This document shows positions 33,526 to 44,402 of a stretch of 64,000 nucleotides of DNA, one piece after another (positions within the stretch are counted from its first letter, which is position 1; each line of letters opens with the position of its first letter). The stretch covers positions 248,001 to 312,000 of the forward strand of contig NZ_JARZAJ010000002.1 of the NCBI RefSeq assembly GCF_029892105.1. Direction: 5' to 3'. This stretch comes from Kitasatospora sp. GP82 (GTDB lineage: Bacteria; Actinomycetota; Actinomycetes; Streptomycetales; Streptomycetaceae). The notes beneath the pieces were generated by a model. That model saw only the letters and a list, made by a program, of their open reading frames with translations, was not told the DNA's origin and did not search any database. A program made the translations under genes and the position numbers.

Positions 33526-35736
33526 TCAGACCTCGGCCGGCTCCGGCTCGGTGGGCTGGGCCTTCACCGAGTCGAGCAGCAGCTGGGCCACGTCCACGAC
33601 CTTCAGGTGCTCCTTCGCGGCGCCCTCGTTCTTCTTGCCGTTGACCGAGTCGGAGAGCATCACCAGGCAGAACGGGCAGGCGGTGGAGACGATGTCGGGG
33701 TTGAGCGACAGCGCCTCGTCCACCCGCTCGGTGTTGATGCGCTTGCCGATCCGCTCCTCCATCCACATCCGCGCGCCACCGGCGCCGCAGCAGAAGCCGC
33801 GCTCCTTGTGGCGGTGCATCTCCTGCTGGCGCAGGCCCGGGACCTTGTCCATGATCTCGCGCGGCGGGCTGTAGACCTTGTTGTGACGGCCCAGGTAGCA
33901 GGGGTCGTGGTAGGTGATCAGGCCCTCGACCGGGTTGACCGGGACGAGCTTGCCCTCGTCGATCAGGTGCTGCAGCAGCTGGGTGTGGTGGATGACCTCG
34001 AAGTGGCCGCCCAGCTGGGGGTACTCGTTGGCGATGGTGTTGAAGCAGTGCGGGCAGGTGGCGACGATCCGCTTGAGGGGAGCGTCCTCCAGCGCGGCGT
34101 TCAGGGTCTCGACGTTCTGCGCGCCGAGCATCTGGAAGAGGAACTCGTTGCCCAGACGGCGGGCCGAGTCACCGGTGCAGGACTCCTCCTTGCCGAGGAT
34201 CGCGAACTTGACGCCCGCCGTGTGGAGCAGCTCCGCGAAGGCCTTGGTGGTCTTCTTGGCGCGGTCCTCCAGGGCACCGGCGCAGCCGACCCAGTACAGG
34301 TACTCGACCTCGGCGGGCTCGATGTCCTCGCCGATGACCGGCACCTCGATGCCGGTCTCCTTCTTGAGCTCCTTGACCCAGTCCAGGCGCGCCTTGGTGG
34401 CCATGCCCCACGGGTTGCCCTTGTTCTCCAGGTTCTTGAGCATCGTCCCGGCCTCGGTCGGGAACGAGGACTCGATCATCACCTGGTAGCGGCGCATGTC
34501 GACGATGTGGTCGATGTGCTCGATGTCCACCGGGCACTGCTCGACGCAGGCACCGCAGGTGGTGCAGGACCAGAGCACGTCCGGGTCGATCACGCCGCCC
34601 TCTTCGGCGGTGCCGACCAGCGGACGCTCGGCCTCGGCCAGCGCGGCGGCGGGCACGCCCGCCAGCTGCTCGGATGTTGCCCGCTCCTCGCCTTCCATGG
34701 ACTTGCCGCCACCGGCCAGCAGGTACGGCGCCTTGGCGAAGGCGTGCTCCCGCAGGCTCATGATCAGCAGCTTCGGCGAAAGCGGCTTGCCGGTGTTCCA
34801 GGCGGGGCACTGCGACTGGCAGCGGCCGCACTCGGTGCAGGTGGAGAAGTCGAGGATGCCCTTCCAGGAGAAGTGCTCGACCTGGGAGGCGCCGAAGACG
34901 GCGTCCTCGGCCGGGTCCTCGAAGTCGATCGGCTGGCCGCCGCTGGTCATCGGCCGCAGGGCGCCGAGCGCGACGTCGCCGTCCTCCTCGCGCTTGAAGT
35001 AGATGTTGAAGAAGGCGAGGAAGCGGTGCCAGGCCACACCCATCGACGGGTTGATGCCGATGGTGGTCGCCCATGCGAAGGAGACAGTGATCTTCAGCAT
35101 CGCGAAGAGGTAGATCAGGTTGACCAGGGTGCCGTGCGACAGGCCCTTGAAGGCCAGCACCAGCGGGTACGAGATCAGGTACTTCGGCTCGTACGAGCCG
35201 ACGTGCGTCAGCGCGCCCTCAAGGCCGCGGAGCACCATGATGCAGATGCCGATGCCGAGGATCGTGTACTCGACGTAGAAGGCCTGCCAGGCGATCGAGC
35301 CGGAGAAGCGCGACTTCCGGCCGGACTTGGACGGCAGGCTGAGCAGCCGGATCACGATCAGGATCGCGATGCCCAGCGTGGTCATGGTGCCGACCAGCTC
35401 GGTGAAGAGCTCGTACGGCAGCCAGCCGCCGAGCACCGGGAGCACGAAGTCGGCGTTGAACAGTTGGAAGAAGGCGGTCAGCAGGGTGAGCAGCAGGGAG
35501 AAGAAGCCGATCGCGACGCACCAGTGCGCGACGCCGACGACGCCCCACTGATTCATCCGGGTGTGGCCGAAGAACTCGGTCGCCACGGTCTTCACCCGCT
35601 GCGCGGGCTCTCCGAACCTGGTGGAGTCCGGCGCCCCGGTCCTCACCACCTTGTAGATGTACATCGCCGCACGGGCGGCGAGCGCGGTGCCGATCACGAA
35701 GGTGACCAGCGAGATGACGATCGCTGCTAGCTGCAT
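33526..35736 (-). CDS. Membrane-bound Fe-S oxidoreductase, EtfD/FadF-like
   Basis: ATG 35736 behind GGAGACGGAG gives 736 residues. The N-terminal 250 residues hold several membrane segments (IVISLVTFVIGTALAA, VAIGFFSLLLTLLTAF, GIAILIVIRLL). Two [4Fe-4S] motifs follow, CTECGRCQSQCP and CTTCGACVEQCP, then two CCG domains with CPHCFN, CCGAGGARMW and CPFCLVML, as in heterodisulfide reductase subunit D. Homologues (EtfD in mycobacteria, FadF in Bacillus) pass electrons from ETF and acyl-CoA dehydrogenases to menaquinone. The position upstream of dnaK is shared with M. tuberculosis. A candidate operator lies 54 bases upstream. Confidence 0.9.
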   Translation of the reverse strand: MQLAAIVISLVTFVIGTALAARAAMYIYKVVRTGAPDSTRFGEPAQRVKTVATEFFGHTRMNQWGVVGVAHWCVAIGFFSLLLTLLTAFFQLFNADFVLPVLGGWLPYELFTELVGTMTTLGIAILIVIRLLSLPSKSGRKSRFSGSIAWQAFYVEYTILGIGICIMVLRGLEGALTHVGSYEPKYLISYPLVLAFKGLSHGTLVNLIYLFAMLKITVSFAWATTIGINPSMGVAWHRFLAFFNIYFKREEDGDVALGALRPMTSGGQPIDFEDPAEDAVFGASQVEHFSWKGILDFSTCTECGRCQSQCPAWNTGKPLSPKLLIMSLREHAFAKAPYLLAGGGKSMEGEERATSEQLAGVPAAALAEAERPLVGTAEEGGVIDPDVLWSCTTCGACVEQCPVDIEHIDHIVDMRRYQVMIESSFPTEAGTMLKNLENKGNPWGMATKARLDWVKELKKETGIEVPVIGEDIEPAEVEYLYWVGCAGALEDRAKKTTKAFAELLHTAGVKFAILGKEESCTGDSARRLGNEFLFQMLGAQNVETLNAALEDAPLKRIVATCPHCFNTIANEYPQLGGHFEVIHHTQLLQHLIDEGKLVPVNPVEGLITYHDPCYLGRHNKVYSPPREIMDKVPGLRQQEMHRHKERGFCCGAGGARMWMEERIGKRINTERVDEALSLNPDIVSTACPFCLVMLSDSVNGKKNEGAAKEHLKVVDVAQLLLDSVKAQPTEPEPAEV

Positions 35737-35789
35737 CGCTCTCCGTCTCCAGCGGCTGGTATCAAGGATGTCAAGGCTTCTGCCGAGTG

Positions 35790-35801
35790 TACTGGTCAGT
35801 A
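35790..35801. promoter_or_regulatory. Candidate TetR-type operator upstream of the EtfD-like gene
   Basis: TACTG-GT-CAGTA is a perfect short inverted repeat in the 306-base dnaK/EtfD-like intergenic region. Its form and position suggest a TetR-family fatty-acid regulator site, which is an inference. Confidence 0.4.
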
Positions 35802-35943
35802 ACTTAAAGGCTAGACCGGGGCGGACATTACCGGCCGTTAACACCTGTCCAGAAGATGCACAGGGTATGGCGGCAGTCACTAAGGACACACTCACCCCAA
35901 CGGGCGAGCCCTGCGCGCAGGGGGGTCCACACATAAGCGCTAA

Positions 35944-38492
<2,549 letters not shown>

Positions 38493-38500
38493 CACCCTGT

Positions 38501-38552
38501 GCGCTGCGGAGTCGTACGTCGTCCTTCAGTACGACGGCCGGCTCCGCAGCGC
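38501..38552 (+). promoter_or_regulatory. Intra-operon hairpin between grpE and dnaJ
   Basis: A perfect 11-base outer stem (38501-38511 with 38542-38552) encloses a 6-base inner stem (38517-38522 with 38531-38536). No U tract follows. It may act as an mRNA-processing or attenuation site that lowers dnaJ-hspR expression. Confidence 0.6.
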
Positions 38553-38606
38553 CGTATCCGCAAGCTCTGACCGTTATATGTTCCGGCCTGGGAGGTGGCG
38601 GCAGCC

Positions 38607-39755
38607 ATGAGCACCAAGGACTACGTGGAGAAGGACTACTACAAGGTCCTCGGTGTGCCCAAGGACGCCACCGCCGCCGAGATCAAGAAGACGTACCGCA
38701 AGCTGGCCCGCGAGTTCCACCCCGACGCCAACAAGGGTGACACCAAGGCCGAGGAGCGCTTCAAGGACATCTCCGAGGCGTACGACGTCCTCTCGGACGA
38801 GAAGCGCCGCAAGGAGTACGACGAGGCGAGGTCGCTGTTCGGCTCGGGCGGCCTCCGCGGTGGCGGGCCCGGCGGCGGCAACTACAGCTTCGACTTCGGC
38901 GACCTGTTCAGCGGCTCGCAGGGCGGCGCGGGCGGTGGCATCGGCGACGTCTTCGGCGGGCTGTTCAACCGCGGTGGCCGGCAGGCCCAGCCACGGCGCG
39001 GCGCCGATGTCGAGACCGAGGTCACGCTCAGCTTCGAGGAGGCGGTGGACGGCGCCACCGTCCCGCTGCGGATGACCAGCCAGGCGCCGTGTCGCGTCTG
39101 CTCGGGCACCGGCGCCAAGTCCGGTACCACGCCCAGGGTCTGCCCGACCTGCGTCGGCGCGGGCACCGTCAGCCGGGGCCAGGGTGCCTTCGCGCTCTCC
39201 GAGCCCTGCCGCGACTGCAAGGGCCGCGGCATGCTGGTCGACGACCCGTGCACCGTCTGCCACGGCAGCGGCCGGGCCAGCTCCGCCCGCACCATGCAGG
39301 TCCGCATTCCGGCCGGGGTGCAGGACAGTCAGCGCATCCGCCTCAAGGGCAAGGGCGCTCAGGGCGAACGCGGCGGCCAGCCGGGCGACCTCTATGTCAC
39401 GGTCCACGTCGACTCGCACCCGGTCTTCGGCCGCAAGGGCGACAATCTCACCGTGACGGTCCCGGTGAGCTTTCCCGAAGCCGCGCTCGGCGGCACCATC
39501 GAGGTACCCACGCTCAACGGACCCGGGGTGAAGCTCAAGCTGCCGCCCGGCAGCTCCAACGGCCTCACCATGCGGGCCCGGGGCAAGGGCGCCACCCGCA
39601 AGGACGGCACCCGCGGCGACCTTCTGGTCACCGTGGAGGTCGTGGTCCCCAAGAACGTCGCCGGCGACGCACTGACCGCACTGGAGCAGTATCGCGAGGC
39701 CACCGCCTCGGACGACCCGCGTGCCGCCCTCTTCAAGGCGGCGGAGGGAGCGTGA
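38607..39755 (+). CDS. dnaJ: Co-chaperone DnaJ
   Basis: ATG 38607 follows GGAGGTGG and gives 382 residues. The J domain carries HPD in EFHPDANKG, then a Gly/Phe-rich linker, and four zinc-finger repeats CRVCSGTG, CPTCVGAG, CRDCKGRG and CTVCHGSG, followed by the C-terminal substrate-binding barrels. It delivers unfolded clients to DnaK and stimulates its ATPase. It is five bases from hspR. Confidence 0.98.
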   Translation: MSTKDYVEKDYYKVLGVPKDATAAEIKKTYRKLAREFHPDANKGDTKAEERFKDISEAYDVLSDEKRRKEYDEARSLFGSGGLRGGGPGGGNYSFDFGDLFSGSQGGAGGGIGDVFGGLFNRGGRQAQPRRGADVETEVTLSFEEAVDGATVPLRMTSQAPCRVCSGTGAKSGTTPRVCPTCVGAGTVSRGQGAFALSEPCRDCKGRGMLVDDPCTVCHGSGRASSARTMQVRIPAGVQDSQRIRLKGKGAQGERGGQPGDLYVTVHVDSHPVFGRKGDNLTVTVPVSFPEAALGGTIEVPTLNGPGVKLKLPPGSSNGLTMRARGKGATRKDGTRGDLLVTVEVVVPKNVAGDALTALEQYREATASDDPRAALFKAAEGA

Positions 39756-39759
39756 CCAG

Positions 39760-40326
39760 ATGAACCAGGACCACATCGGCCCCGGCAGCCCGATCGGCCC
39801 CGGCGCTCCGGGCAACGGTGCCATCGGCCCCGGCCAGGGCCTCGGTGAAGGGCTCCCCGGCGGCGCGCGGCGTACCTCCCCGCCCCGCGCGAACCCGGCG
39901 GGCAGGACCAGCTACGTGCTGACCGAGGACACCCCCGTCTACGTCATCTCGGTGGCCGCCGAACTCTCCGGCCTGCACCCGCAGACCCTCCGTCAGTACG
40001 ATCGCCTCGGTCTGGTCTGCCCCGACCGGACGGCCGGTCGCGGCCGCCGCTACTCCGCCCGCGACATCCAGCAGTTGAGGGAGGTTCAGCGCCTCTCCCA
40101 GGACGAGGGCATCAACCTGGCCGGCATCAAGCGCATCATCGAGCTGGAGAACCAGGTCACCGCCCTCCAGTCCCGGATCGCCGAACTGGCCGACTCCCTC
40201 GAAGGCGCCGCCGCCACCCTCCAGCAGCGCGAGGCCGCCGTCCACGCCTCCTACCGCCGCGACCTCGTTCCCTACCAGCAGGTCCAGCAGTCCAGCGCCC
40301 TGGTGGTGTGGCGCCCCAAGCGGTAG
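39760..40326 (+). CDS. hspR: MerR-family heat-shock repressor HspR
   Basis: The 188-residue protein starts MNQDHIGPGSPIGPG; the Gly/Pro-rich 50-residue N-terminus is longer than in minimal HspR. The MerR winged helix follows (YVISVAAELSGLHPQTLRQ, then YDRLGLVCPDRT, RRYSARDIQQLREVQ) and a coiled coil. The hydrophobic C-terminus SALVVWRPKR fits the DnaK-contacting tail. It binds HAIR elements, three of which are in this window, and represses its own operon and clpB. Confidence 0.97.
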   Translation: MNQDHIGPGSPIGPGAPGNGAIGPGQGLGEGLPGGARRTSPPRANPAGRTSYVLTEDTPVYVISVAAELSGLHPQTLRQYDRLGLVCPDRTAGRGRRYSARDIQQLREVQRLSQDEGINLAGIKRIIELENQVTALQSRIAELADSLEGAAATLQQREAAVHASYRRDLVPYQQVQQSSALVVWRPKR

Positions 40327-40339
40327 CACGAAGTGACTG

Positions 40340-40393
40340 CCACAGCCGCCGGTTCACCCTCCTGTTCGGGGGGTGTCGGCGGCTTCGCTGTGG
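40340..40393 (+). terminator. Terminator of the dnaK operon
   Basis: Two 6-base stem blocks (CCACAG/CTGTGG and CCGCCG/CGGCGG) with a 5-base bulge on one side lie 14 bases after the hspR stop. Confidence 0.6.
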
Positions 40394-40533
40394 TGAGAGA
40401 GTGCCGCTGGAATGCACAGCCGCGCCCGACCACGAATGGCCGGAGTCACGCTCGGCCACGCGCGCCTAAGATCCCGTCTGAGGTACGCCAGCCGAGCACG
40501 CGCACCACCTGAGCCAACTTCAAGGAGCCGCAG

Positions 40534-41544
40534 ATGAGTGAGATGGCAGAGCCCGGCCTCACTTCGGGCGGGCTGGGTGTGCTGTCCGACGATGCTCGCG
40601 AGTTGTACCGGCGGGTACTGCGTGCCAATGGGCGGTTGGCCCCGTCCGAGGCGGGCTTGTCTCGCAGCCCTCACCTCGATGAATTGCTGGACATCGGCCT
40701 GCTGGTGCCCGACACCGACGAACCCGGCATGCTCGTGGCGGTAGATCCACGACAGCTGTCGGAGAATTTGGCCACTACATGGCAGCGTAAAGCACTCGAT
40801 CTCCTCACCCGGGCCGTCGCGCTGCCGACGGATCTGAAGGATCTGACCGAGGCCTTCCACACTCCCGAGCAAAGCGGGGGAACGATCGAGTATGTCCGAG
40901 GAAAAGTCCTCATAAATCAGCGCCTGCAGCAGCTCACCAACGGCTGCACCCAGGAGTTCCTGGCCGCCCAGCCCGGCGGCCCCCGACCACCGGACGCCCT
41001 GGCCGGCAGCATAGCCCGGGATCTGGAGCTGCTACGCCGTGGCGCCGTTGCCCGGACGATCTACCACCCCAGCACCCGCTACCACCCGCCCACACGAGAC
41101 TACGTCGCCACCATCGCACAGGCCGGCGGCCAGGTCAGGACCTTGGACGAGCCGTACACCCGCATCCTGGTCATCGACCGACATACGGCCATCATCCCGG
41201 TCGCAGACGACCTCAACGTGGCCGCGTTCATCCACGATCAGGCTGTCATCAGTTATCTCGTGACAGAGGTGTTCGAGCGCAACTGGAGCCGGGCGATCGA
41301 GTTCGACGGCACCAGTTCGGTGCCTCAGCAGGTGGTATCGCGTCTCCGAAAAACGATCATTGACCTGCTGCTCAAGGGCACCAGCCACCGGGTGATCGCC
41401 CGGAGCCTGGGCATCAGCGAGCGGACACTGGCCCGGCACATCGCGGACATGCGCGAGGACTACCAAGTGGATTCGCTGTTCCAGCTGGGTTATGTCCTCG
41501 CGCGGACCACGCCTGCCGGTCCCGACAGCACGCCCTTCGACTAG
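40534..41544 (+). CDS. LuxR-type regulator with TrmB-like N-terminal region (paralogue 1)
   Basis: The 336-residue protein starts at ATG 40534 after AAGGAG. An N-terminal winged-helix-like part (LYRRVLRANGRLAPSEAGLS) is followed by a central domain with TRILVIDRHTAIIPVADD, similar to TrmB/PLD-like ligand domains. The C-terminal LuxR helix-turn-helix reads GTSHRVIARSLGISERTLAR. There is no phospho-acceptor receiver domain. It is paralogous to the minus-strand gene at 42824 and converges on a small secreted peptide gene. The ligand is unknown. Confidence 0.85.
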   Translation: MSEMAEPGLTSGGLGVLSDDARELYRRVLRANGRLAPSEAGLSRSPHLDELLDIGLLVPDTDEPGMLVAVDPRQLSENLATTWQRKALDLLTRAVALPTDLKDLTEAFHTPEQSGGTIEYVRGKVLINQRLQQLTNGCTQEFLAAQPGGPRPPDALAGSIARDLELLRRGAVARTIYHPSTRYHPPTRDYVATIAQAGGQVRTLDEPYTRILVIDRHTAIIPVADDLNVAAFIHDQAVISYLVTEVFERNWSRAIEFDGTSSVPQQVVSRLRKTIIDLLLKGTSHRVIARSLGISERTLARHIADMREDYQVDSLFQLGYVLARTTPAGPDSTPFD

Positions 41545-41560
41545 AAGTACCGCCGGCTCG

Positions 41561-41596
41561 GATCGGGAACGATCTACGGCAGATCGAAGCCCGATC
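41561..41596. terminator. Bidirectional hairpin overlapping the secreted-peptide stop
   Basis: GATCGGG (41561) pairs with CCCGATC (41590) and an inner CGATCT/AGATCG stem adds six pairs. It sits between two convergent genes. Confidence 0.65.
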
Positions 41597-41789
41597 AGGT
41601 CCAGTTGCTGTCGACAGCGGTCATGACGGTGGCCATCCGGGTGGCGCTGACCTGCGTAACGGCGGTCTTACCGCCCCGGACCAGGGTCTGGGACTTGGCA
41701 TCGACAGCCTGACCGCTCATCGTCAAAAATGCGGCCGCGATTGCCACCGGAACCGCGGCAAGACGAGCGACACGGCACAGGCGAGACAT
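41595..41789 (-). CDS. Small secreted peptide, 64 residues
   Basis: ATG 41789 follows a GGAAGGTG ribosome site. The N-terminus MSRLCRVARLAAVPVAIAAA is a signal peptide with a basic start and hydrophobic core; a likely cleavage site is after VDA near residue 30. The mature part of about 33 residues is polar and ends TAVDSNWT, with no cysteine. Its placement between two paralogous LuxR/TrmB-type regulator genes suggests an extracellular signal or surface peptide, but the function is unknown. Confidence 0.7.
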   Translation of the reverse strand: MSRLCRVARLAAVPVAIAAAFLTMSGQAVDAKSQTLVRGGKTAVTQVSATRMATVMTAVDSNWT

Positions 41790-42140
41790 ACGACCACACC
41801 TTCCCAGAGCCCTAAAGCTTCGAACAGCTAATGATGATTCACACATTCGTGCACATGATGCCGCAGAATGCATCGAGATGTCACGAGCGCGGTTCCTCCC
41901 GGGGCGCGTCATCTCACTGCCATGCAGTCAGATGACACCGCAGATCTGTGGACGCAGCCTCACTGCCCGATGGACGATCAGTTCGCCCCCGATGGTCTCG
42001 ACAAGGTCACATACTTGCCGATGTACCTTCAATTTGCCACAAATGAGTCAAACCGTCGGGCTCTACCGCTTGAGCAGCCACCGCCCACAGCGCCCACCGG
42101 CACTTTCCCCCTGCCCGGCAGGCCGTCCCCCGGAGTCGAC
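41790..42140. other. Divergent promoter region
   Basis: About 350 bases between the secreted-peptide gene and the 42141 gene. The plus-strand frame is open upstream of 42141 (from 41868), including MDDQFAPDGLDKVTYLPMYL, but lacks a ribosome site, so I treat it as mostly noncoding. The segment 41820-41880 is AT-rich and promoter-like. Confidence 0.4.
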
Positions 42141-42767
42141 ATGAGTGAGCCCTACCTGCGCCAGCGCGCCGTCCAGACCCCCGAGGGTCGGCGCGCTCGG
42201 GTGTTTCTCGCCGCGCCGCTGATGCGGCTGACCGGGCCCGCCGACAGCGTGGTCACGCTGGCGAGCCGGACGCGGCTGACCACCCTCCGCTCGACGCTGC
42301 TGCGCAGCGGCGCGGCCGTCTACAGCGCTCACCACAGCGACGCCTGGACCGTGGCCGGCCGGGCCCCGGAGCCGCGCGTACCGTCCGACTTCCGCGCGCT
42401 GCAGACCGCCGACCTGGTCTTCGCGTACGTCGGCGCCCCGCTCTCGGCCGGTGTGAGCCTGGAGCTCGGCTGGGCCTCCGCGCTGCGCAAGCCCGTCGTC
42501 CTGCTGGTGGACGAGGCGATCACGCACAACCCGCTGATAGCCACCATCGAGCAGGTCGCCCCCGTCCTCCCGCTCGTCTTCGACGACACCTGGTCGCAGG
42601 AGGCCCTCCGCCACACGGTGGAGACCGCCCTGGACTGGGCGGGCATGGCGCTCTCGCTCCGCGAGGGTTTCTGGACCGCCCCCGGCGACACCTTCCCGTC
42701 CCCCCGCCAGGAGCCCCCGGTCTCCGGCCCGTTCGGCTACTGGTCCCCGGAGGTCGCCACCGGCTGA
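42141..42767 (+). CDS. Nucleoside 2-deoxyribosyltransferase-like protein
   Basis: ATG 42141 lies 8 bases after GGAG and gives 208 residues. RRARVFLAAPLM, the DLVFAYVGAPLSAG strand and SLELGWASALRKPVVLLVDE match the Rossmann-like nucleoside 2-deoxyribosyltransferase/TIR-like fold; the Glu in SLELGWA is at the usual catalytic position. Members cleave or exchange nucleoside N-glycosidic bonds, while others act in signalling or defence. The substrate is not deduced. A longer start upstream cannot be excluded. Confidence 0.7.
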   Translation: MSEPYLRQRAVQTPEGRRARVFLAAPLMRLTGPADSVVTLASRTRLTTLRSTLLRSGAAVYSAHHSDAWTVAGRAPEPRVPSDFRALQTADLVFAYVGAPLSAGVSLELGWASALRKPVVLLVDEAITHNPLIATIEQVAPVLPLVFDDTWSQEALRHTVETALDWAGMALSLREGFWTAPGDTFPSPRQEPPVSGPFGYWSPEVATG

Positions 42768-42823
42768 CCGCGGCAGCGGGTCACTCACCTGACGCCGCCT
42801 CGCACTCGCGCAAACCGCCGGCT

Positions 42824-43804
42824 TCACTCGGTACGGTCCCCGCCCCGCATCAGCCAGCCCAGCTGGAACAGCGTCTGCGCCCCGTACCAGGTGCGAAGAC
42901 GTGCGATGTGGCCGGCCACCGTGCGTTCGCTCAGGCCGAGGCGGGTGGCGACCGCGCGTTGGGTGAGGCCGGTGGCGAGCAGACGGCCCACCCGGTCGGC
43001 GGCGGTGCGGGCCGCGTGCTGGGTCGCGGGGACGTCCCACTGCACGGCGTCGGCGCGGGCCCAGTCCCGTTCGTAGACGCTCACCAGGAAGGCGACGGCG
43101 GCCGGATCGGTGATGAACGCCGCCTTGCTGTGGTCACCGGCCGCCGGGACCACCGCGACGGATCGGTCGAAGATCAGCATCCGCTGGAAGGACTCGTCCA
43201 GGGTCCTCAGCCGGGCCCCGCGCTCGGAGACCACCGCCGCGTACTCGACCGCTGCCGGTTCCAGGAGGGCGATGGGCTGGTAGAGGGTTCGCATGGCGCA
43301 GCCACGGGCGAGCACGGGGAGTTCCTGTTTGAGCGCGAGCTCCAGGACATCGGCGGCGCGCGGGCCCGGCTGGGCCGTCAGCATCTCGCCCCTGCAGTCG
43401 GAGGCCAGCTGGGTGATCCGGTGCCGGATGTGCTCGTAGCCCTCGACGTGGACCGCCTCCCCGAGCTGGTCGGCCCGGCTGGGCACCGCGTCGTAGGCCC
43501 TGGTCAGTCCGTCCATGTCCGAGGGCAGCCGCTCGGCGCGGAGCAGCAGCCGGGTGGCCTCGGAGCGCAGTTCCGAGCTGACCCTGCCGACCATGGCACG
43601 CGGGCTGATGGCGGTGTAGACGCCGTCCATGAGGTTCGGCAGTACCAGACCGGTCCGCACCAGCTGGTCGATCAGCGTCTGTTCGGCGGCGTCCACGGAC
43701 GAGATGGGGATTCGGCCGCCCTCCGCCAGGATCGCGAGATACAGCTGCCGCGCGTTTTCACCGGGCATGTCCGGCTCCGGGCCGACCAGTTGATCCGCAG
43801 CCAC
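42824..43804 (-). CDS. LuxR-type regulator with TrmB-like N-terminal region (paralogue 2)
   Basis: A GTG at 43804 with GGGAG eight bases before it gives 326 residues; GTG codons at 43813 and 43834 are alternatives. It parallels the 40534 protein throughout: ARQLYLAILAEGGRIPIS, RMLIFDRSVAVVPAAGD and the C-terminal LuxR helix-turn-helix GLTQRAVATRLGLSERTVAG. The pair presumably arose by duplication and then diverged. Its targets and ligand are unknown. Confidence 0.85.
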   Translation of the reverse strand: MAADQLVGPEPDMPGENARQLYLAILAEGGRIPISSVDAAEQTLIDQLVRTGLVLPNLMDGVYTAISPRAMVGRVSSELRSEATRLLLRAERLPSDMDGLTRAYDAVPSRADQLGEAVHVEGYEHIRHRITQLASDCRGEMLTAQPGPRAADVLELALKQELPVLARGCAMRTLYQPIALLEPAAVEYAAVVSERGARLRTLDESFQRMLIFDRSVAVVPAAGDHSKAAFITDPAAVAFLVSVYERDWARADAVQWDVPATQHAARTAADRVGRLLATGLTQRAVATRLGLSERTVAGHIARLRTWYGAQTLFQLGWLMRGGDRTE

Positions 43805-43834
43805 TTCGAGCACTCCCTGCCGAGTTCCTCTCAC

Positions 43835-44402
43835 CGTCGGGCCATGATCTCAGCAGGCTCGGCCGGCGGAGGTGGAGGAGCCCTTCGTCGCGGCAGGCCC
43901 TCGGAGCCCGGGGCCGGTTGAGCTCCGCAGCCTCCGGGGCCTGCCGCAGTACGCCACTGCCACAGCGCTTTCGGCGAGGCGGAGCAGCAACGCCTCGCCG
44001 AATCCGGTCACCGGGGGCCATCACCACACATGGCGTCCCGGCCGGCGCTCTTCCCCCCGATGCGCCGGCCCAGTCGTGCCTGGCGCACCCATGTTGAAGA
44101 GCAAGTCGCCGTCCTCGGGCTGCGGTTGCCCGGGCGACTTGGCGTGACTCCACCCTCACAGTGGGACGTCCGAGGAACAAGTGGCCCTCGCATGCAGGTT
44201 CCAGCAATTGCAGAAACCTGTATGCCGCCCGACTTCCCCGCTCGGGATATTTCTCCGTTTTCCGGCTTCTCACCGGCTTCTCGCCGTTCAGGAGAGCAAC
44301 CCGGGCGGACGGTCGTTCGGGCCGGAGAGCCGGTCGGGGCTGTACCGCAGCGCGGCTCCCCGGACCCCCGGCCCCGGGCAGTTCCCGGTCCGCGCCGGCG
44401 GA
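43835..44402. other. 568-base intergenic region
   Basis: No gene was recognised. It holds the promoter of the second LuxR paralogue and the 3' end region of the transporter gene. A perfect 11-base inverted repeat (43890-43900 with 43937-43947) with a 36-base loop could be a regulatory hairpin. Confidence 0.4.

Noticed and set aside
33448..35730. A 760-codon plus-strand frame opposite the EtfD-like gene
   Set aside because: It mirrors the coding strand of the Fe-S protein, with no domain similarity and no ribosome site.
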